Positions 26,668 through 35,952 of a stretch of DNA of 64,000 nt are shown here, one piece after another. The position numbers and the translations under genes were made by a program. A model generated the notes under the pieces. It saw nothing but the letters and a program-made list of their open reading frames with translations, did no database searches and was not told where the DNA came from. Position 1 is the first letter of the stretch; the number at the start of each line of letters is the position of its first letter. The DNA is from Dinoroseobacter sp. (GTDB taxonomy: Bacteria > Pseudomonadota > Alphaproteobacteria > Rhodobacterales > Rhodobacteraceae), in the NCBI GenBank assembly GCA_030066795.1, contig JASJAW010000023.1:1-64000 (forward strand), in the 5' to 3' direction.

Positions 26668-27462
26668 TCAGACAGTCCCGCCCAGCGAGCCTTCGAGCGT
26701 AGCCAGTTCCTGCCCGCCCGCCATCATGTCCTGCAACTCATCTGGGGTGATCTGACCGCGTTGCGCGGTGCCCAGCGTCTGTCCCCGGTTCAGTACCGTA
26801 AACCGGTCGCCGACCGCCATGGCGTGGCGCACATTGTGGGTGATAAATACCACTGCAATGTCCTGTTTGCGCACCCGGTCGATGGTCGCCAGTACGTTCG
26901 ATGTTTGTCGGACCCCGAGGGCCGAAGTTGGCTCGTCGAGGATCAGCACCTTCGCGCCGAAATGGACAGCCCGCGAGATGGCGACGGTTTGCCGTTCGCC
27001 CCCGGACAAAGTGCCCACCGCCTGATCCGGTCCGCGCAGGTTGATGCCCATCTTTCGCATTTCTTCCATGGTCACCCGGTCGGCGTACTCGTGGTCGAAA
27101 AACGGGATGCCAAACCGCTTCTTCGTGGGCTCGTTGCCCATGAAGAAGTTGCGGCTGACCGACATCAGAGGGATCATTGCAAGGTGCTGATGCACAGTTG
27201 CGATCCCGGCGGCGATGGCATCGCGCGGGTCATCAAAATGCATCGGGGCTCCTTCGAAAATGATCTCGCCCTTCGTTGGTTGGTGAACGCCTGACATCGT
27301 CTTAATGAAGGTCGACTTGCCCGCGCCGTTGTCTCCCAGAAGACAGTGGCATTCACCCGGATAGACATCGACTGACACCCCGGCGAGCGCAATGACGCTG
27401 CCGAAATGCTTCTCGATGTTCTTCATCCGAATTATCGGAGCGTGTTCGGTTCGAGAGTTCAT
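26668..27462 (-). CDS. Sugar/inositol ABC transporter ATP-binding protein
   Basis: The 264-residue ATPase has a single nucleotide-binding domain: Walker A GDNGAGKST, signature LSGGERQTVAISRAV, Walker B VLILDEPTSALG and the switch His in FITHNVRHA. Single-domain ATPases are one of two common forms in the ribose/xylose/inositol importer class (the other is a double-domain RbsA type). It begins 1 nt after the permease gene ends. Confidence 0.92.
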   Translation of the reverse strand: MNSRTEHAPIIRMKNIEKHFGSVIALAGVSVDVYPGECHCLLGDNGAGKSTFIKTMSGVHQPTKGEIIFEGAPMHFDDPRDAIAAGIATVHQHLAMIPLMSVSRNFFMGNEPTKKRFGIPFFDHEYADRVTMEEMRKMGINLRGPDQAVGTLSGGERQTVAISRAVHFGAKVLILDEPTSALGVRQTSNVLATIDRVRKQDIAVVFITHNVRHAMAVGDRFTVLNRGQTLGTAQRGQITPDELQDMMAGGQELATLEGSLGGTV

Positions 27463-27463
27463 C

Positions 27464-28579
27464 TTACCGCTCCCCCGTGATCATGCGCCGAATGTAGGTA
27501 TTCAGCACCACCGCGCCGAGCAGGATGACCCCAAGGAACACCCGGAACAGGCTCGACTCCACTCCTGCAAAGAACAGGCCCTGCTGGACGACGCCGAAGA
27601 TCAACGCGCCAAGCGCCGCGCCGATGACTGAGCCATAGCCGCCGGTCAGCAGGGCGCCGCCGATAACCACTGCAATGATCGCTTCGAATTCCTTCAGAAG
27701 GCCACGGTCCGCGCCTGCGGAGCCGAACTCCATGACCTGACAAAGTGCAAACACCGTCGCGCAGAAGGCGGTGAACATGAACATCAGCACTTTGACCTTG
27801 TTCACAGGAACACCAGAGTTCCGCGCGGCTTCCGCATCCCCGCCCGAGGCAAAGATCCAGTTGCCGAAACGTGTGCGTGTCAGCAGGACATGGCCAAATA
27901 CGATCAGGATAATTGCCCAAACCACCAGCATGGGCAGGCCATCGATCACCGGTTGCCCGGCACGATTGCCGCGCGTGAAAGTTTCGATCATGCCGACATC
28001 GCCCATCCACTGGAACAGACCCTGCCCAATCTTGCCACCGAAGATAGGTGCAAGCCAGTCGCCCTCAGCCGCGTCGCGAATACCGCCAATGATGGTTTTG
28101 CTCTCGATCGTCTGCGGAATGTAGATCGTGAATCCACGGAGGATGAACAGGAAGGCAAGCGTCACGATGAAGCTCGGCAGGCCGGTCTTGATCACGATGA
28201 AGCCGTTTATCGCACCGATGGCGAGGCAGAGTGCAAAGGTGATCAAAATCGCCATCCACATGGGCCAGCCAAGCACCACGCCAAACACCGCGATCATCAT
28301 CCCGGCGAAGCCGATCATGGAGCCGACACTCAGGTCGAATTCACCCGCGATCATGAGAAGACAGGCACCTACGGCGATGATCATGAATTGGGCGGATACA
28401 ATGGTCCAGTTCATGATGCCCTGCGGTGCGAACATACCGCTGTCGAATGCGGTCAGAAGAAAGAATGCGAAGACGAGTACGGCGCCGCAGATCCCGCCCA
28501 GTTCAGGGCGAATAAGCGCGCGACGCCATGCGGGGATCTCTTTGACCCGTTCGTCCCCGGTTGCGGCCGTATCAGCCAT
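27464..28579 (-). CDS. Sugar/inositol ABC transporter permease
   Basis: The 371-residue inner-membrane permease has about ten hydrophobic segments and the RbsC-class motif AGEFDLSVGSMIGFAGM plus the ATPase-contact region GGDAEAARNSGVPVNKVK. An insertion of about 60 residues follows TIYIPQTIES. It imports the ligand delivered by the binding protein upstream; myo-inositol or a derivative is inferred from the neighbouring catabolic genes. Confidence 0.92.
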   Translation of the reverse strand: MADTAATGDERVKEIPAWRRALIRPELGGICGAVLVFAFFLLTAFDSGMFAPQGIMNWTIVSAQFMIIAVGACLLMIAGEFDLSVGSMIGFAGMMIAVFGVVLGWPMWMAILITFALCLAIGAINGFIVIKTGLPSFIVTLAFLFILRGFTIYIPQTIESKTIIGGIRDAAEGDWLAPIFGGKIGQGLFQWMGDVGMIETFTRGNRAGQPVIDGLPMLVVWAIILIVFGHVLLTRTRFGNWIFASGGDAEAARNSGVPVNKVKVLMFMFTAFCATVFALCQVMEFGSAGADRGLLKEFEAIIAVVIGGALLTGGYGSVIGAALGALIFGVVQQGLFFAGVESSLFRVFLGVILLGAVVLNTYIRRMITGER

Positions 28580-28616
28580 CTCGGGTCCTCCGGAAGTTTT
28601 GCAAGAAGCAAGAAAG

Positions 28617-28649
28617 CCGGGGCGCCGGCTGGGATCAGCGGCGCCCCGG
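28617..28649 (-). other. Strong hairpin after binding-protein gene
   Basis: A perfect 10-bp stem (CCGGGGCGCC at 28617-28626 with GGCGCCCCGG at 28640-28649) sits in the 78-nt gap between the binding-protein and permease genes. Such hairpins commonly protect the binding-protein mRNA 3' end so that it is made in excess over the permease. Confidence 0.65.
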
Positions 28650-28657
28650 TGGAAGGA

Positions 28658-29599
28658 TCAGCGGTACTCGCCCGCGAACGCTTCGACCTTCTCAAGGCCG
28701 GCGGCGGTCACAAAGCCAGGGCCGGAGTTCAGGTTGTTGCCCGGCAGAACGCCATAGCGGTCCCAGTTGGCGAGGATCACGACCGGCATATAGGCCTGAA
28801 GGAACGGCTGCTGGTCGATACCCCAGTTGATCGTTCCATCCTTGATGCCTTTGACGATTTCTTCGCCCAGGTCGAAGGTGCCGAAGTGAATCTCACCGGC
28901 AAGGCCCATTTCGTTGAGCGCCGCAATGGTGGGGTCTGCCGAAACCGGACCAAGGGTCAGGATGCCGTCCACGTCTTCGTTGGCGGACAGGTAGGCCATG
29001 ACCTTGTTCTTAATCTCCGCCGGGTCGGTGCCGGAGTCCATCATCGCGTCACCAAGCTCGATGCCCAGGCCGTCGGCATAACCGCGGCAGCGCTCACCCA
29101 CTGTCGGCTGCTGAATGGCATGGTTCACACAGAGGAACTTGTTAACGCCTTCACCTTTTGCCCGGAGACCGGCAGCAAAACCTGCATCATATTCTGGCTG
29201 ACCGACATACATCAGCGCACCAACCTCGCGCGCCTGATCCGGGGTGCCGGTGTTCATGATGATGACGTCGATGCCCTGATCGACCGCGTTCATGATCGGG
29301 CCTTTCAGCACGTCATAATCCGCAAGCGTAGTGATAATGCCGTCCGGAGCGGAGGCTGCCGCCTGTTCGATGATCCGCGCCATATCGGCGATGTCACCAG
29401 TGGGTGGGTTACGGTACTCGACCTCGACGCCCATCTGGTCGCCGGCGAGTGCGATGCCGTTCTTGATGGTGTTCCACCATGTGTCGCTGTCGGGCGCGTG
29501 GCTCACCAGCACGTAGCTGAGCGAGTCTTGGGCCGTGGCCGCGACCGGCGCCACCAGCGCGGACGCACCAATAGCAATAGATGCAATAACTGACTTCAT
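28658..29599 (-). CDS. Sugar/inositol ABC transporter periplasmic binding protein
   Basis: The 313-residue protein has a signal peptide (residues 1-23, ending ATA) and the type-1 periplasmic binding fold of the ribose-binding group (SYVLVSHAPDSDTWWNTIKNG at the start, DGIITTLADYDV, and FDLGEEIVKGIKDG). It is the first gene of the importer-PhyH-iolB transcript, whose promoter region holds the palindromic operator at 29684-29699. The ligand is probably inositol or a related cyclitol. Confidence 0.92.
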   Translation of the reverse strand: MKSVIASIAIGASALVAPVAATAQDSLSYVLVSHAPDSDTWWNTIKNGIALAGDQMGVEVEYRNPPTGDIADMARIIEQAAASAPDGIITTLADYDVLKGPIMNAVDQGIDVIIMNTGTPDQAREVGALMYVGQPEYDAGFAAGLRAKGEGVNKFLCVNHAIQQPTVGERCRGYADGLGIELGDAMMDSGTDPAEIKNKVMAYLSANEDVDGILTLGPVSADPTIAALNEMGLAGEIHFGTFDLGEEIVKGIKDGTINWGIDQQPFLQAYMPVVILANWDRYGVLPGNNLNSGPGFVTAAGLEKVEAFAGEYR

Positions 29600-29683
29600 G
29601 TTTTCCTCCCAGAATTCTTAAAGGCCGTCCTTTGGGCTGTACCCATGTGCCTCGAAAAAAACGGTAGCGCTGTTCGGTTCATT

Positions 29684-29699
29684 TTGCAACCGGTTGCAA
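29684..29699. promoter_or_regulatory. LacI-type operator (copy 1)
   Basis: TTGCAACCGGTTGCAA is a perfect 16-bp palindrome with the central CG typical of LacI/GalR sites. It lies between the divergent importer operon and the LacI-family gene, so it probably controls both. An identical copy lies at 33987-34002. Confidence 0.85.
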
Positions 29700-29733
29700 T
29701 TTTTTCTGCTTTGCCCCATCTTTTTATGAGGTA

Positions 29734-30777
29734 GTGGAGCGCGCGCGCTCAAAGCAAACGAGAATGGCGCTTAAAATCTTGGCAGTTACTCTGAAGGATG
29801 TGGCGGAAAAGGCAGGCGTTTCGCGCTCGGCCGTCTCGCGCACCTTTACCGAGGGAGCCTCCGTCTCGCCTAAGACCCGCACGAAAGTGGAAAAGGCTGC
29901 TGCGGAGCTTGGGTATAGCCCGAATGCCTTGGCCTCTAGTCTTACCACCGGACGCACGAAACTGATCGGGCTTGTGTCCAACAATTTCCACAACCCCCTG
30001 TTTCTGGAAGTCTTTGATTTGTTCACGCGTGGGCTGCAGGATCGGGGCTTGCGGCCGCTTCTGGTAAACCTCAGCGATGAGACGGATCCCCTTAGTTCGA
30101 TCCGAATGCTGCGACAGTATTCCGTGGACGGTGTGATCGTAGCCTCCTCAACCCTGCCGCCGAGCTTTGCCGAAGCCTTCAAGGATGCGGGAGTCCCGGT
30201 GGTGCATTCCTTTGGCCGGTACACCAGCGCGCCCCATGTCCATGTGGTGGGGATCGACAACGTCGCCTGCGGGCGGATGGCGGCAGAGACGCTGGTCGCG
30301 CGCGGCTATAAGCGGGTTGCTTTTCTGGGTGGCCCGGAGACCGCTACATCGACCCAAGACAGGGCGCGTGGCTTTCTCAGCGCTTTGGACGGTCACCCCG
30401 AGGTAGAGGTGTCGATGAGCTACGCTTCGGCCTACTCATTTGATGCAGGCCGTGTGGAAATGACCAAGCAGCTCATGTCCGATCCGGCAGAGGCTTATTT
30501 CTGCGGTGACGACGTAGTCGCCATTGGCGCTTTAAGCGCTGTCAATGATGCCGGGCTTTCAGTTCCTGCAGATGTTGGTCTGATAGGCCTCAATGACATG
30601 GAAATGGCAAGCTGGCAGAACATTGATCTGACCACGATCCGTCAGCCGGTCGCCGAGATTATTCGCGCGTCCATTGATCTGGTTGTTGCCACGATAGAAC
30701 AGCCAAGCCGACATGCCGAAACACGACTGTTCCCGTGTCGTTTGATCGATAGACGTACGCTTCGAAAGGCAAGCTGA
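29734..30777 (+). CDS. LacI-family transcriptional regulator of inositol genes
   Basis: The 347-residue protein has an N-terminal HTH (VTLKDVAEKAGVSRSAVSRTF) with hinge helix ALASSLTTGRT, followed by a periplasmic-binding-like effector domain. It is divergent from the importer operon and convergent with the dehydrogenase cluster. The two identical LacI-type palindromes flanking the region make it the likely repressor of the whole inositol set, released by inositol or a breakdown product. Start choice is uncertain: GTG at 29734 with GAGG very close, or ATG at 29764, which gives the more usual distance to the HTH. Confidence 0.88.
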   Translation: MERARSKQTRMALKILAVTLKDVAEKAGVSRSAVSRTFTEGASVSPKTRTKVEKAAAELGYSPNALASSLTTGRTKLIGLVSNNFHNPLFLEVFDLFTRGLQDRGLRPLLVNLSDETDPLSSIRMLRQYSVDGVIVASSTLPPSFAEAFKDAGVPVVHSFGRYTSAPHVHVVGIDNVACGRMAAETLVARGYKRVAFLGGPETATSTQDRARGFLSALDGHPEVEVSMSYASAYSFDAGRVEMTKQLMSDPAEAYFCGDDVVAIGALSAVNDAGLSVPADVGLIGLNDMEMASWQNIDLTTIRQPVAEIIRASIDLVVATIEQPSRHAETRLFPCRLIDRRTLRKAS

Positions 30778-30793
30778 AGCGTTTTCCGCTCCG

Positions 30794-31930
30794 CTAGTCC
30801 TGAAACATTGGGGGACGGGCGTCGAGCCATTTTCCGTTTTGCTTGGCTGACGCCACAGCCGCATAGACCGCAGCCATCGAGCGCAACCCGTCGGCAGCAG
30901 AGGGTAGGGTGCCTGCAGGCTCGCCGCGAATAGCGGCAGCAAGGTCGACGTAAATGTTCGCAACCGCTAGCGGGAAACCTTCGGGGTGGGCAATAGCGAC
31001 GCGGCTGAGGCGCGCCGCTTCGCTCGACAGTCCAGCCTCGCCCTTCTCCATGATCTGCGTGCGCCCACCCACGGGCGTGAAATACACCTGATTGGGCTGT
31101 TCAGAGGCCCACCGCATCCCGCCGGTCTCCCCAAACACCTGAATGTCGAACCCATGTTGGCGTCCGATCGCGACTGAAGAGGACCAGAGCCGCCCAACCG
31201 TGCCGCCCTCCATGCGGAAATTGACCATCGCGTCGTCTTCCAACTCGCGGCTGGGGATGGTGGAGGCGAAATCGGCTGACAAGCTGCGTACTTCGTCACC
31301 TGCGATGAAGCTCGCCATATGAAGCGCGTGGATCCCGCAATCAGCAAACTGGCCGGACACACCTGCCATCTCCGGATCGTAGCGCCAGCGCACGCGCGGG
31401 TTGTCGGCGTCAGTTGCGTCACCGTGATGTCCGTGGCTGAAATTGGCGACCACAAGACGGACCTTGCCGATCTGACCGCTGGATACGATGTGCCGCATCT
31501 CGCGCACCATCGGATAGGCGGAGTAGCAGTAATTCACCGCGCAAATCTTGCCACTGTCCTCGGAAATCTTCACGATTTCCTCGCCTTCCTCGACCGTCAT
31601 CGTCATGGGCTTTTCGCACAGCACGTTGAAGCCCGCTTCGAGAAAGGTCTTGGTGATCTCGAAATGGGTCGAGTTTGGCGTCGCAACCGTAACCAGATCC
31701 AACCGATCCTCGCGCGCGCGTTCCCCCTCCAGCATCTCCTGCCAGTTGCCATAGGCGCGATCTGGCGATACGCCGAGCGACTGCGCATAGGCCTTGCCCT
31801 TGGCGGCATCGACATCCAGCGCGCCAGCCGTGAGCGCAAAGTGCCCGTCCGCATGCGCGCCAAGACGGTGCGCCGGTCCGATCTGACTGCCTTCGCCACC
31901 TCCGATGAGGCCCCATTTCAGCTTGTTCAT
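30794..31930 (-). CDS. Gfo/Idh/MocA-family oxidoreductase (inositol dehydrogenase-like)
   Basis: The 378-residue NAD(P)-dependent dehydrogenase has the Rossmann motif GLIGGGEGSQIGPAHRLGA, the CEKPMT motif that contacts the cofactor, and a catalytic His region GQFADCGIHALHM. It is larger than IolG proper and of the IolW/IdhA-like sort, so scyllo-inositol, a keto-inositol or another cyclitol may be its substrate. GGAGG before 31930 fixes the start and removes 38 upstream in-frame residues. It is the last of three minus-strand genes controlled from the operator at 33987. Confidence 0.88.
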   Translation of the reverse strand: MNKLKWGLIGGGEGSQIGPAHRLGAHADGHFALTAGALDVDAAKGKAYAQSLGVSPDRAYGNWQEMLEGERAREDRLDLVTVATPNSTHFEITKTFLEAGFNVLCEKPMTMTVEEGEEIVKISEDSGKICAVNYCYSAYPMVREMRHIVSSGQIGKVRLVVANFSHGHHGDATDADNPRVRWRYDPEMAGVSGQFADCGIHALHMASFIAGDEVRSLSADFASTIPSRELEDDAMVNFRMEGGTVGRLWSSSVAIGRQHGFDIQVFGETGGMRWASEQPNQVYFTPVGGRTQIMEKGEAGLSSEAARLSRVAIAHPEGFPLAVANIYVDLAAAIRGEPAGTLPSAADGLRSMAAVYAAVASAKQNGKWLDARPPMFQD

Positions 31931-31941
31931 TGTGGCCTCCT

Positions 31942-32835
31942 TCAGGTGAAACCAATGGACTCGAGATACTCGCGGTTGGCCCGCGCATCCGAGATCGGGT
32001 CGACGTCCAACGTTGGGTCGCAATCCTGTTCCACGGTGCACCACCCCTCGAAACCCGCGTCGACAAGGATCTGACGAACAGCCGGAAAATCCACGTCGCC
32101 CTGACCGAGATTGCAGAAAATCCCTTGCCCGCAGGCATCGTAGAACCCGGTGCCTTTGGCAATCACATCTGCTTTGACCGCCGGGTCGATATCCTTGAAA
32201 TGCATGTAGGAAATGCGCCCGATATGCCTTTGCATGAAGGCTACAGGATCGAATCCGGCATAGGAGTGATGCCCCGTATCGAAGCAGATTTTCAGAATGC
32301 TCTCATCGACCTCATCCAGCAGGCGTTCCAGCTCTGGTTCGAAATCCATGAAGCCGGCCGCATGGGCGTGGATGCCCACAGTCAGTCCATATTCCTCTGC
32401 GCCGATTCTCGCGACATGGGCAATCCGGTCGCGGTAGGCTGTCCATTCGGTTTGGTCCATCTGCTCCGCTGCATCGGCACGCCCGGCCGTTGGTGCGCGG
32501 CGCGGAGAGATCGAGTCGATCAGCACCAGATGCTGTGCTCCATGAGCGACAAGTGCCTTACAGGTGCGCACAGCGCCATCTAGCACGTCGTCCCATTGAT
32601 CCGAGTCGTGAAAGGGTCGGAACACAACACCCCCGATCAGCTCCAACGCATGTTCTGACAGGGCGTCGGCCAGCACGGCAGGGTCTTCAGGCATGAATCC
32701 CACAGGCCCAAGCTCGATGCCGGTGTAACCAGCTTCGGCATTTTCCTTGAGTACCGTGCGCCAGTCCGGGTTTCGGGGGTCGTTTGCAAACTCAACCCCC
32801 CAGGAACAGGGCGCGTTGCCGATACGGATGGTCAT
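31942..32835 (-). CDS. TIM-barrel sugar isomerase/epimerase, IolE/IolI-like
   Basis: The 297-residue AP-endonuclease-2/xylose-isomerase-fold protein shows the metal-site segments IELGPVGF, HAHAAGFMD, CFDTGHHSYAG and MHFKDIDP. In inositol clusters such proteins act as 2-keto-myo-inositol dehydratase (IolE) or inosose isomerase (IolI). No other IolE candidate is in the window, so the dehydratase step may fall to this gene, though the start motif GNAPCSWGVEF resembles IolI/IolH-type proteins. The start at 32835 has an AAAGGA site. Confidence 0.8.
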   Translation of the reverse strand: MTIRIGNAPCSWGVEFANDPRNPDWRTVLKENAEAGYTGIELGPVGFMPEDPAVLADALSEHALELIGGVVFRPFHDSDQWDDVLDGAVRTCKALVAHGAQHLVLIDSISPRRAPTAGRADAAEQMDQTEWTAYRDRIAHVARIGAEEYGLTVGIHAHAAGFMDFEPELERLLDEVDESILKICFDTGHHSYAGFDPVAFMQRHIGRISYMHFKDIDPAVKADVIAKGTGFYDACGQGIFCNLGQGDVDFPAVRQILVDAGFEGWCTVEQDCDPTLDVDPISDARANREYLESIGFT

Positions 32836-32848
32836 GGCCGATGTCCTT

Positions 32849-33976
32849 TCAGTCTTTGGAAACAGAGTGCCACCGGCCCGACTCGGCCGAGGCGAAGGCG
32901 GTGTCAATCACGCGGGAGACGGTGAGTCCATCGCGGAAGGTGGGCCAGACGGGCTTTCCTGTGGCGATGGCCTGCAGAAAGTCCCGCGCCTCGATGATGA
33001 TCTGGTCCTGATAGCCCGTGCCATGCCCCGGCCCCTGGCAGAACGGCAGATAATCGGGATGCGATGGACCGGTCAGGATCTTGCTGAAGCCGCGCGTCGC
33101 ATCTGGTCCCTCGGCGCGATACAGCCAGACTGCATTCTGGTCTTCCTGATCAAAGCGGATCGCGCCTTTCGTACCGTGGATTTCGTAGGCGTATCCCATT
33201 TTCCGACCCGTCGCGATGCGGCTGAAATAGAGGTGCCCAGACGCGCCGTTCTTAAAGCGCACCATCATCTGCCCCTGATCGTCATTGTCGACCGGAACAG
33301 GGCCATTGGGCCCCGGTCTCATTTTATGGACAGTTTCAATCTGTGCCGAAACGCTGTCGACCGGTCCCATCAGGGCCAGCGCGCAGTTGATCATGTGTGG
33401 TGACAGATCGCCCATTGTCCCGTTCGCGCGCCCGGTGGTGCGCCAGTTGGCTGGAATGTCCGGGTCCGCGAGGAAGTCTTCGGTGTGTTCGCCCCGGAAC
33501 CACGTCACCTCACCGATGGCGTCTCCCGCGAGCAACTGACGGACAAATTGCGTCGCGGGCGTCCGCACATAATTGAAGCCGATCATATTGGGCTGACCCG
33601 ACGCGTCCGCCGCTGCAACCATCGCCTGCGCATCCTCCAGCGACGCGCCGAGCGGCTTTTCGCAGAAGACAGGTTTGCCTGCCGCAAAGGCGGCTTCGGC
33701 AATCGCGCGGTGCGTTTCCTGCGGCGAGGCAATCACCACCGCCTCCACGACCGGATCGGCGACCAGCGCTTGCCAATCCTCCGCCGCGCGCGCGAACCCA
33801 AATGCCTGACGATACCGGTCTGCCGATTCTGGGCTGGAGGCTGCGATCATCTCAAGACGTGGCCGCAGCGCGGTATCGAAGACCGCGCCAACTGCCGACA
33901 TGGCAACCGCATGGGCTTTGCCCATGTAGCCCCCGCCAATAAGTCCGATCCCAATCTCGGCCAAAAGCGCCCCCAT
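32849..33976 (-). CDS. Gfo/Idh/MocA-family oxidoreductase
   Basis: The 375-residue NAD(P)-dependent dehydrogenase shows GLIGGGYMGKAHAVAM, the CEKPLG motif and the catalytic His region MGDLSPHMINCALAL. It is the first gene after the divergent operator at 33987-34002. Two ATGs stand side by side (33979 and 33976); the second is better spaced from AGGG. Upstream in-frame codons overlap the operator and are rejected. Its substrate is probably an inositol isomer or a keto-inositol. Confidence 0.87.
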   Translation of the reverse strand: MGALLAEIGIGLIGGGYMGKAHAVAMSAVGAVFDTALRPRLEMIAASSPESADRYRQAFGFARAAEDWQALVADPVVEAVVIASPQETHRAIAEAAFAAGKPVFCEKPLGASLEDAQAMVAAADASGQPNMIGFNYVRTPATQFVRQLLAGDAIGEVTWFRGEHTEDFLADPDIPANWRTTGRANGTMGDLSPHMINCALALMGPVDSVSAQIETVHKMRPGPNGPVPVDNDDQGQMMVRFKNGASGHLYFSRIATGRKMGYAYEIHGTKGAIRFDQEDQNAVWLYRAEGPDATRGFSKILTGPSHPDYLPFCQGPGHGTGYQDQIIIEARDFLQAIATGKPVWPTFRDGLTVSRVIDTAFASAESGRWHSVSKD

Positions 33977-33986
33977 CATCACCCTG

Positions 33987-34002
33987 TTGCAACCGGTTGC
34001 AA
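33987..34002. promoter_or_regulatory. LacI-type operator (copy 2)
   Basis: TTGCAACCGGTTGCAA, base-for-base identical to the palindrome at 29684-29699, lies 11 nt before the minus-strand dehydrogenase operon and 85 nt before iolD. It is positioned to repress both divergent operons. Confidence 0.85.
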
Positions 34003-34086
34003 AAGTCGTATCCTGAGACCGGGCGCTTCGCAACTGTCAATCGCGGACCGAGGCGCGGAAGCACCGCTCAGGGAGGGATGTCAGCC

Positions 34087-35952
34087 ATGTCAGGCAAAAC
34101 GGTTAAACTGACCACGGCGCAGGCCATTGTGCGGTATCTGGTCAACCAGTTCATCGAGGTCGACGGTGTGGAAACGCGCGTATTTGGCGGCGGTTTCGGG
34201 ATATTCGGGCACGGCAACGTCCCCTGTCTTGGCGAGGCGCTTTACCCGGTACAGGACATCCTGCCTCTATATCGCGGCCAGAACGAACAAAGCATGGGCT
34301 TTGCAGCCGCCGCCTATGCCAAGTACCACCTGCGCCGCCGGATCATGTTCTGCACCGCCAGCGCCGGTCCAGGTACCGCGAATCTTCTTACCGCTGCTGC
34401 GCTGGCACATGCCAACCGTTTGCCGATGCTGATGCTCTGCGGAGATACTTTCATCACACGACTGCCGGACCCTGTCTTGCAGCAACTGGAGCATTTCGGG
34501 AATCCCACACTTGGCGTAAACGACGCGTTTAAACCTGTGACCCGCTATTGGGACCGCATCACACATCCCGCACAAATCATCCAATCGATACCCGCCGCCC
34601 TCGCAACGATGCTCGATCCTGCCGATTGCGGGCCGGCATTCATCGGTCTGCCACAGGACGTGCAGGGCTGGACCTATGACTACCCTGAAGAGTTCTTCGC
34701 GCGCCGTGTGCATCGGATTCGCAGGCAGGCGCCGGACGCCGCAGAAGTCGCCGATGCAGCGGCGCTGTTGCAAAGCGCCGAACGCCCAATGATCATCGCA
34801 GGCGGTGGCGTGCAGTATTCCGGCGCTGTGGCCGAGCTGACCGCTTTCGCCGAGGCGCGCGGCATCCCGGTTGTCGAAACCATTGCCGGACGCGCCAATC
34901 TGCTGAACGATCATGCGCTGAACATCGGTCCGATCGGTGTGACCGGCTCCGACAGCGCCAACGCGATCAGCGAACGCGCGGATGTGGTTCTGGCGGTGGG
35001 CACGCGGTTGCAGGATTTCACCACCGGGTCGTGGACGGCCTTTGCCAAAGACGCGCGCTTTATCGGGCTCAATGTGGGGCGACATGATGCGATGAAGCAC
35101 TTGTCTACACCCGTTGTCGGGGATGCCAAGCTCTCGCTTGCGGCGCTGGAGAAAGGGATGGGCACCTATCGGGCGCCGGAGGCTTGGACGTCAGAGGCAA
35201 AGGCCGAGCGCAAGACCTGGGATGCCTATGTTGCCGACAACGTCTCCCATGGAAACCGTCCGAACTCCTACGCGCAGGCCATTGGCGTGGTGAACGCTCT
35301 GTGTGATCCGCGTGATCGGGTGGTCGCGGCTGCGGGTGGTTTGCCTGCCGAGGTCACAGCTAATTGGCGTACGCTCGATATTGGCACTGTTGACGTTGAG
35401 TTCGGCTTCTCCTGCATGGGATACGAGATCGCAGGCGGTTGGGGTGCGCGGATCGCGCAGTCCGAAGGGGAGGCGGATAAGGACACCATCGTTTTCACGG
35501 GTGACGGCAGCTACCTTTTGATGAACTCAGACATCTACTCCTCCGTTCTGACCCAGAAGAAACTGATCATTCTCGTGCTCGACAACGGTGGTTTTGCGGT
35601 GATCAACAAACTTCAGAACAACACGGGCAATGAGAGCTTTAACAACCTCATCAAAGACTGCCCGACCGTGCCCGAAGCGTTCGCAGTAGATTTCGAAAGT
35701 CACGCGCGGGCCATGGGCGCCAATGCCGAAACCGTCGCAAACCCCGCCGAACTGGGTGAGGCATTCAAACGTGCAAAAGAGTCCGACAAAACAAGCGTGA
35801 TTGTCATGCAGGTCGACCCCTACGAAGGATGGACGGCACAAGGCCACACCTGGTGGGAAGTTGGCACGCCACAAGTTTCTGAGAACGCCAATGTGCGGGA
35901 GAAGCACGCCGAGTGGGAATCCGCGCGGGCCAAGCAAAGGCAGGGCGTGTGA
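34087..35952 (+). CDS. iolD: 3D-(3,5/4)-trihydroxycyclohexane-1,2-dione hydrolase
   Basis: The 621-residue thiamine-diphosphate enzyme opens the inositol-derived ring to 5-deoxy-glucuronate. The N-terminal Glu needed for TPP activation is in RGQNEQSMGFAAAAYA, and the C-terminal TPP/Mg2+ motif runs from GDGSYLLMNSDI to LDNGGFAVINK. The start at 34087 is chosen because GGGAGGG is 9 nt upstream; an ATG at 34078 lies too close to that site. It is first in the iolD-iolC-iolB2-iolJ-iolG operon and overlaps iolC by 1 nt (TGATG). Confidence 0.95.
   Translation: MSGKTVKLTTAQAIVRYLVNQFIEVDGVETRVFGGGFGIFGHGNVPCLGEALYPVQDILPLYRGQNEQSMGFAAAAYAKYHLRRRIMFCTASAGPGTANLLTAAALAHANRLPMLMLCGDTFITRLPDPVLQQLEHFGNPTLGVNDAFKPVTRYWDRITHPAQIIQSIPAALATMLDPADCGPAFIGLPQDVQGWTYDYPEEFFARRVHRIRRQAPDAAEVADAAALLQSAERPMIIAGGGVQYSGAVAELTAFAEARGIPVVETIAGRANLLNDHALNIGPIGVTGSDSANAISERADVVLAVGTRLQDFTTGSWTAFAKDARFIGLNVGRHDAMKHLSTPVVGDAKLSLAALEKGMGTYRAPEAWTSEAKAERKTWDAYVADNVSHGNRPNSYAQAIGVVNALCDPRDRVVAAAGGLPAEVTANWRTLDIGTVDVEFGFSCMGYEIAGGWGARIAQSEGEADKDTIVFTGDGSYLLMNSDIYSSVLTQKKLIILVLDNGGFAVINKLQNNTGNESFNNLIKDCPTVPEAFAVDFESHARAMGANAETVANPAELGEAFKRAKESDKTSVIVMQVDPYEGWTAQGHTWWEVGTPQVSENANVREKHAEWESARAKQRQGV

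Noticed and set aside
27890-29593. 567-codon plus-strand open frame across the sugar importer genes
   Set aside because: It lies antisense to the binding-protein and permease genes, has no ribosome site, and its His/Asp/Gly-rich composition is what the reverse complement of these genes gives.
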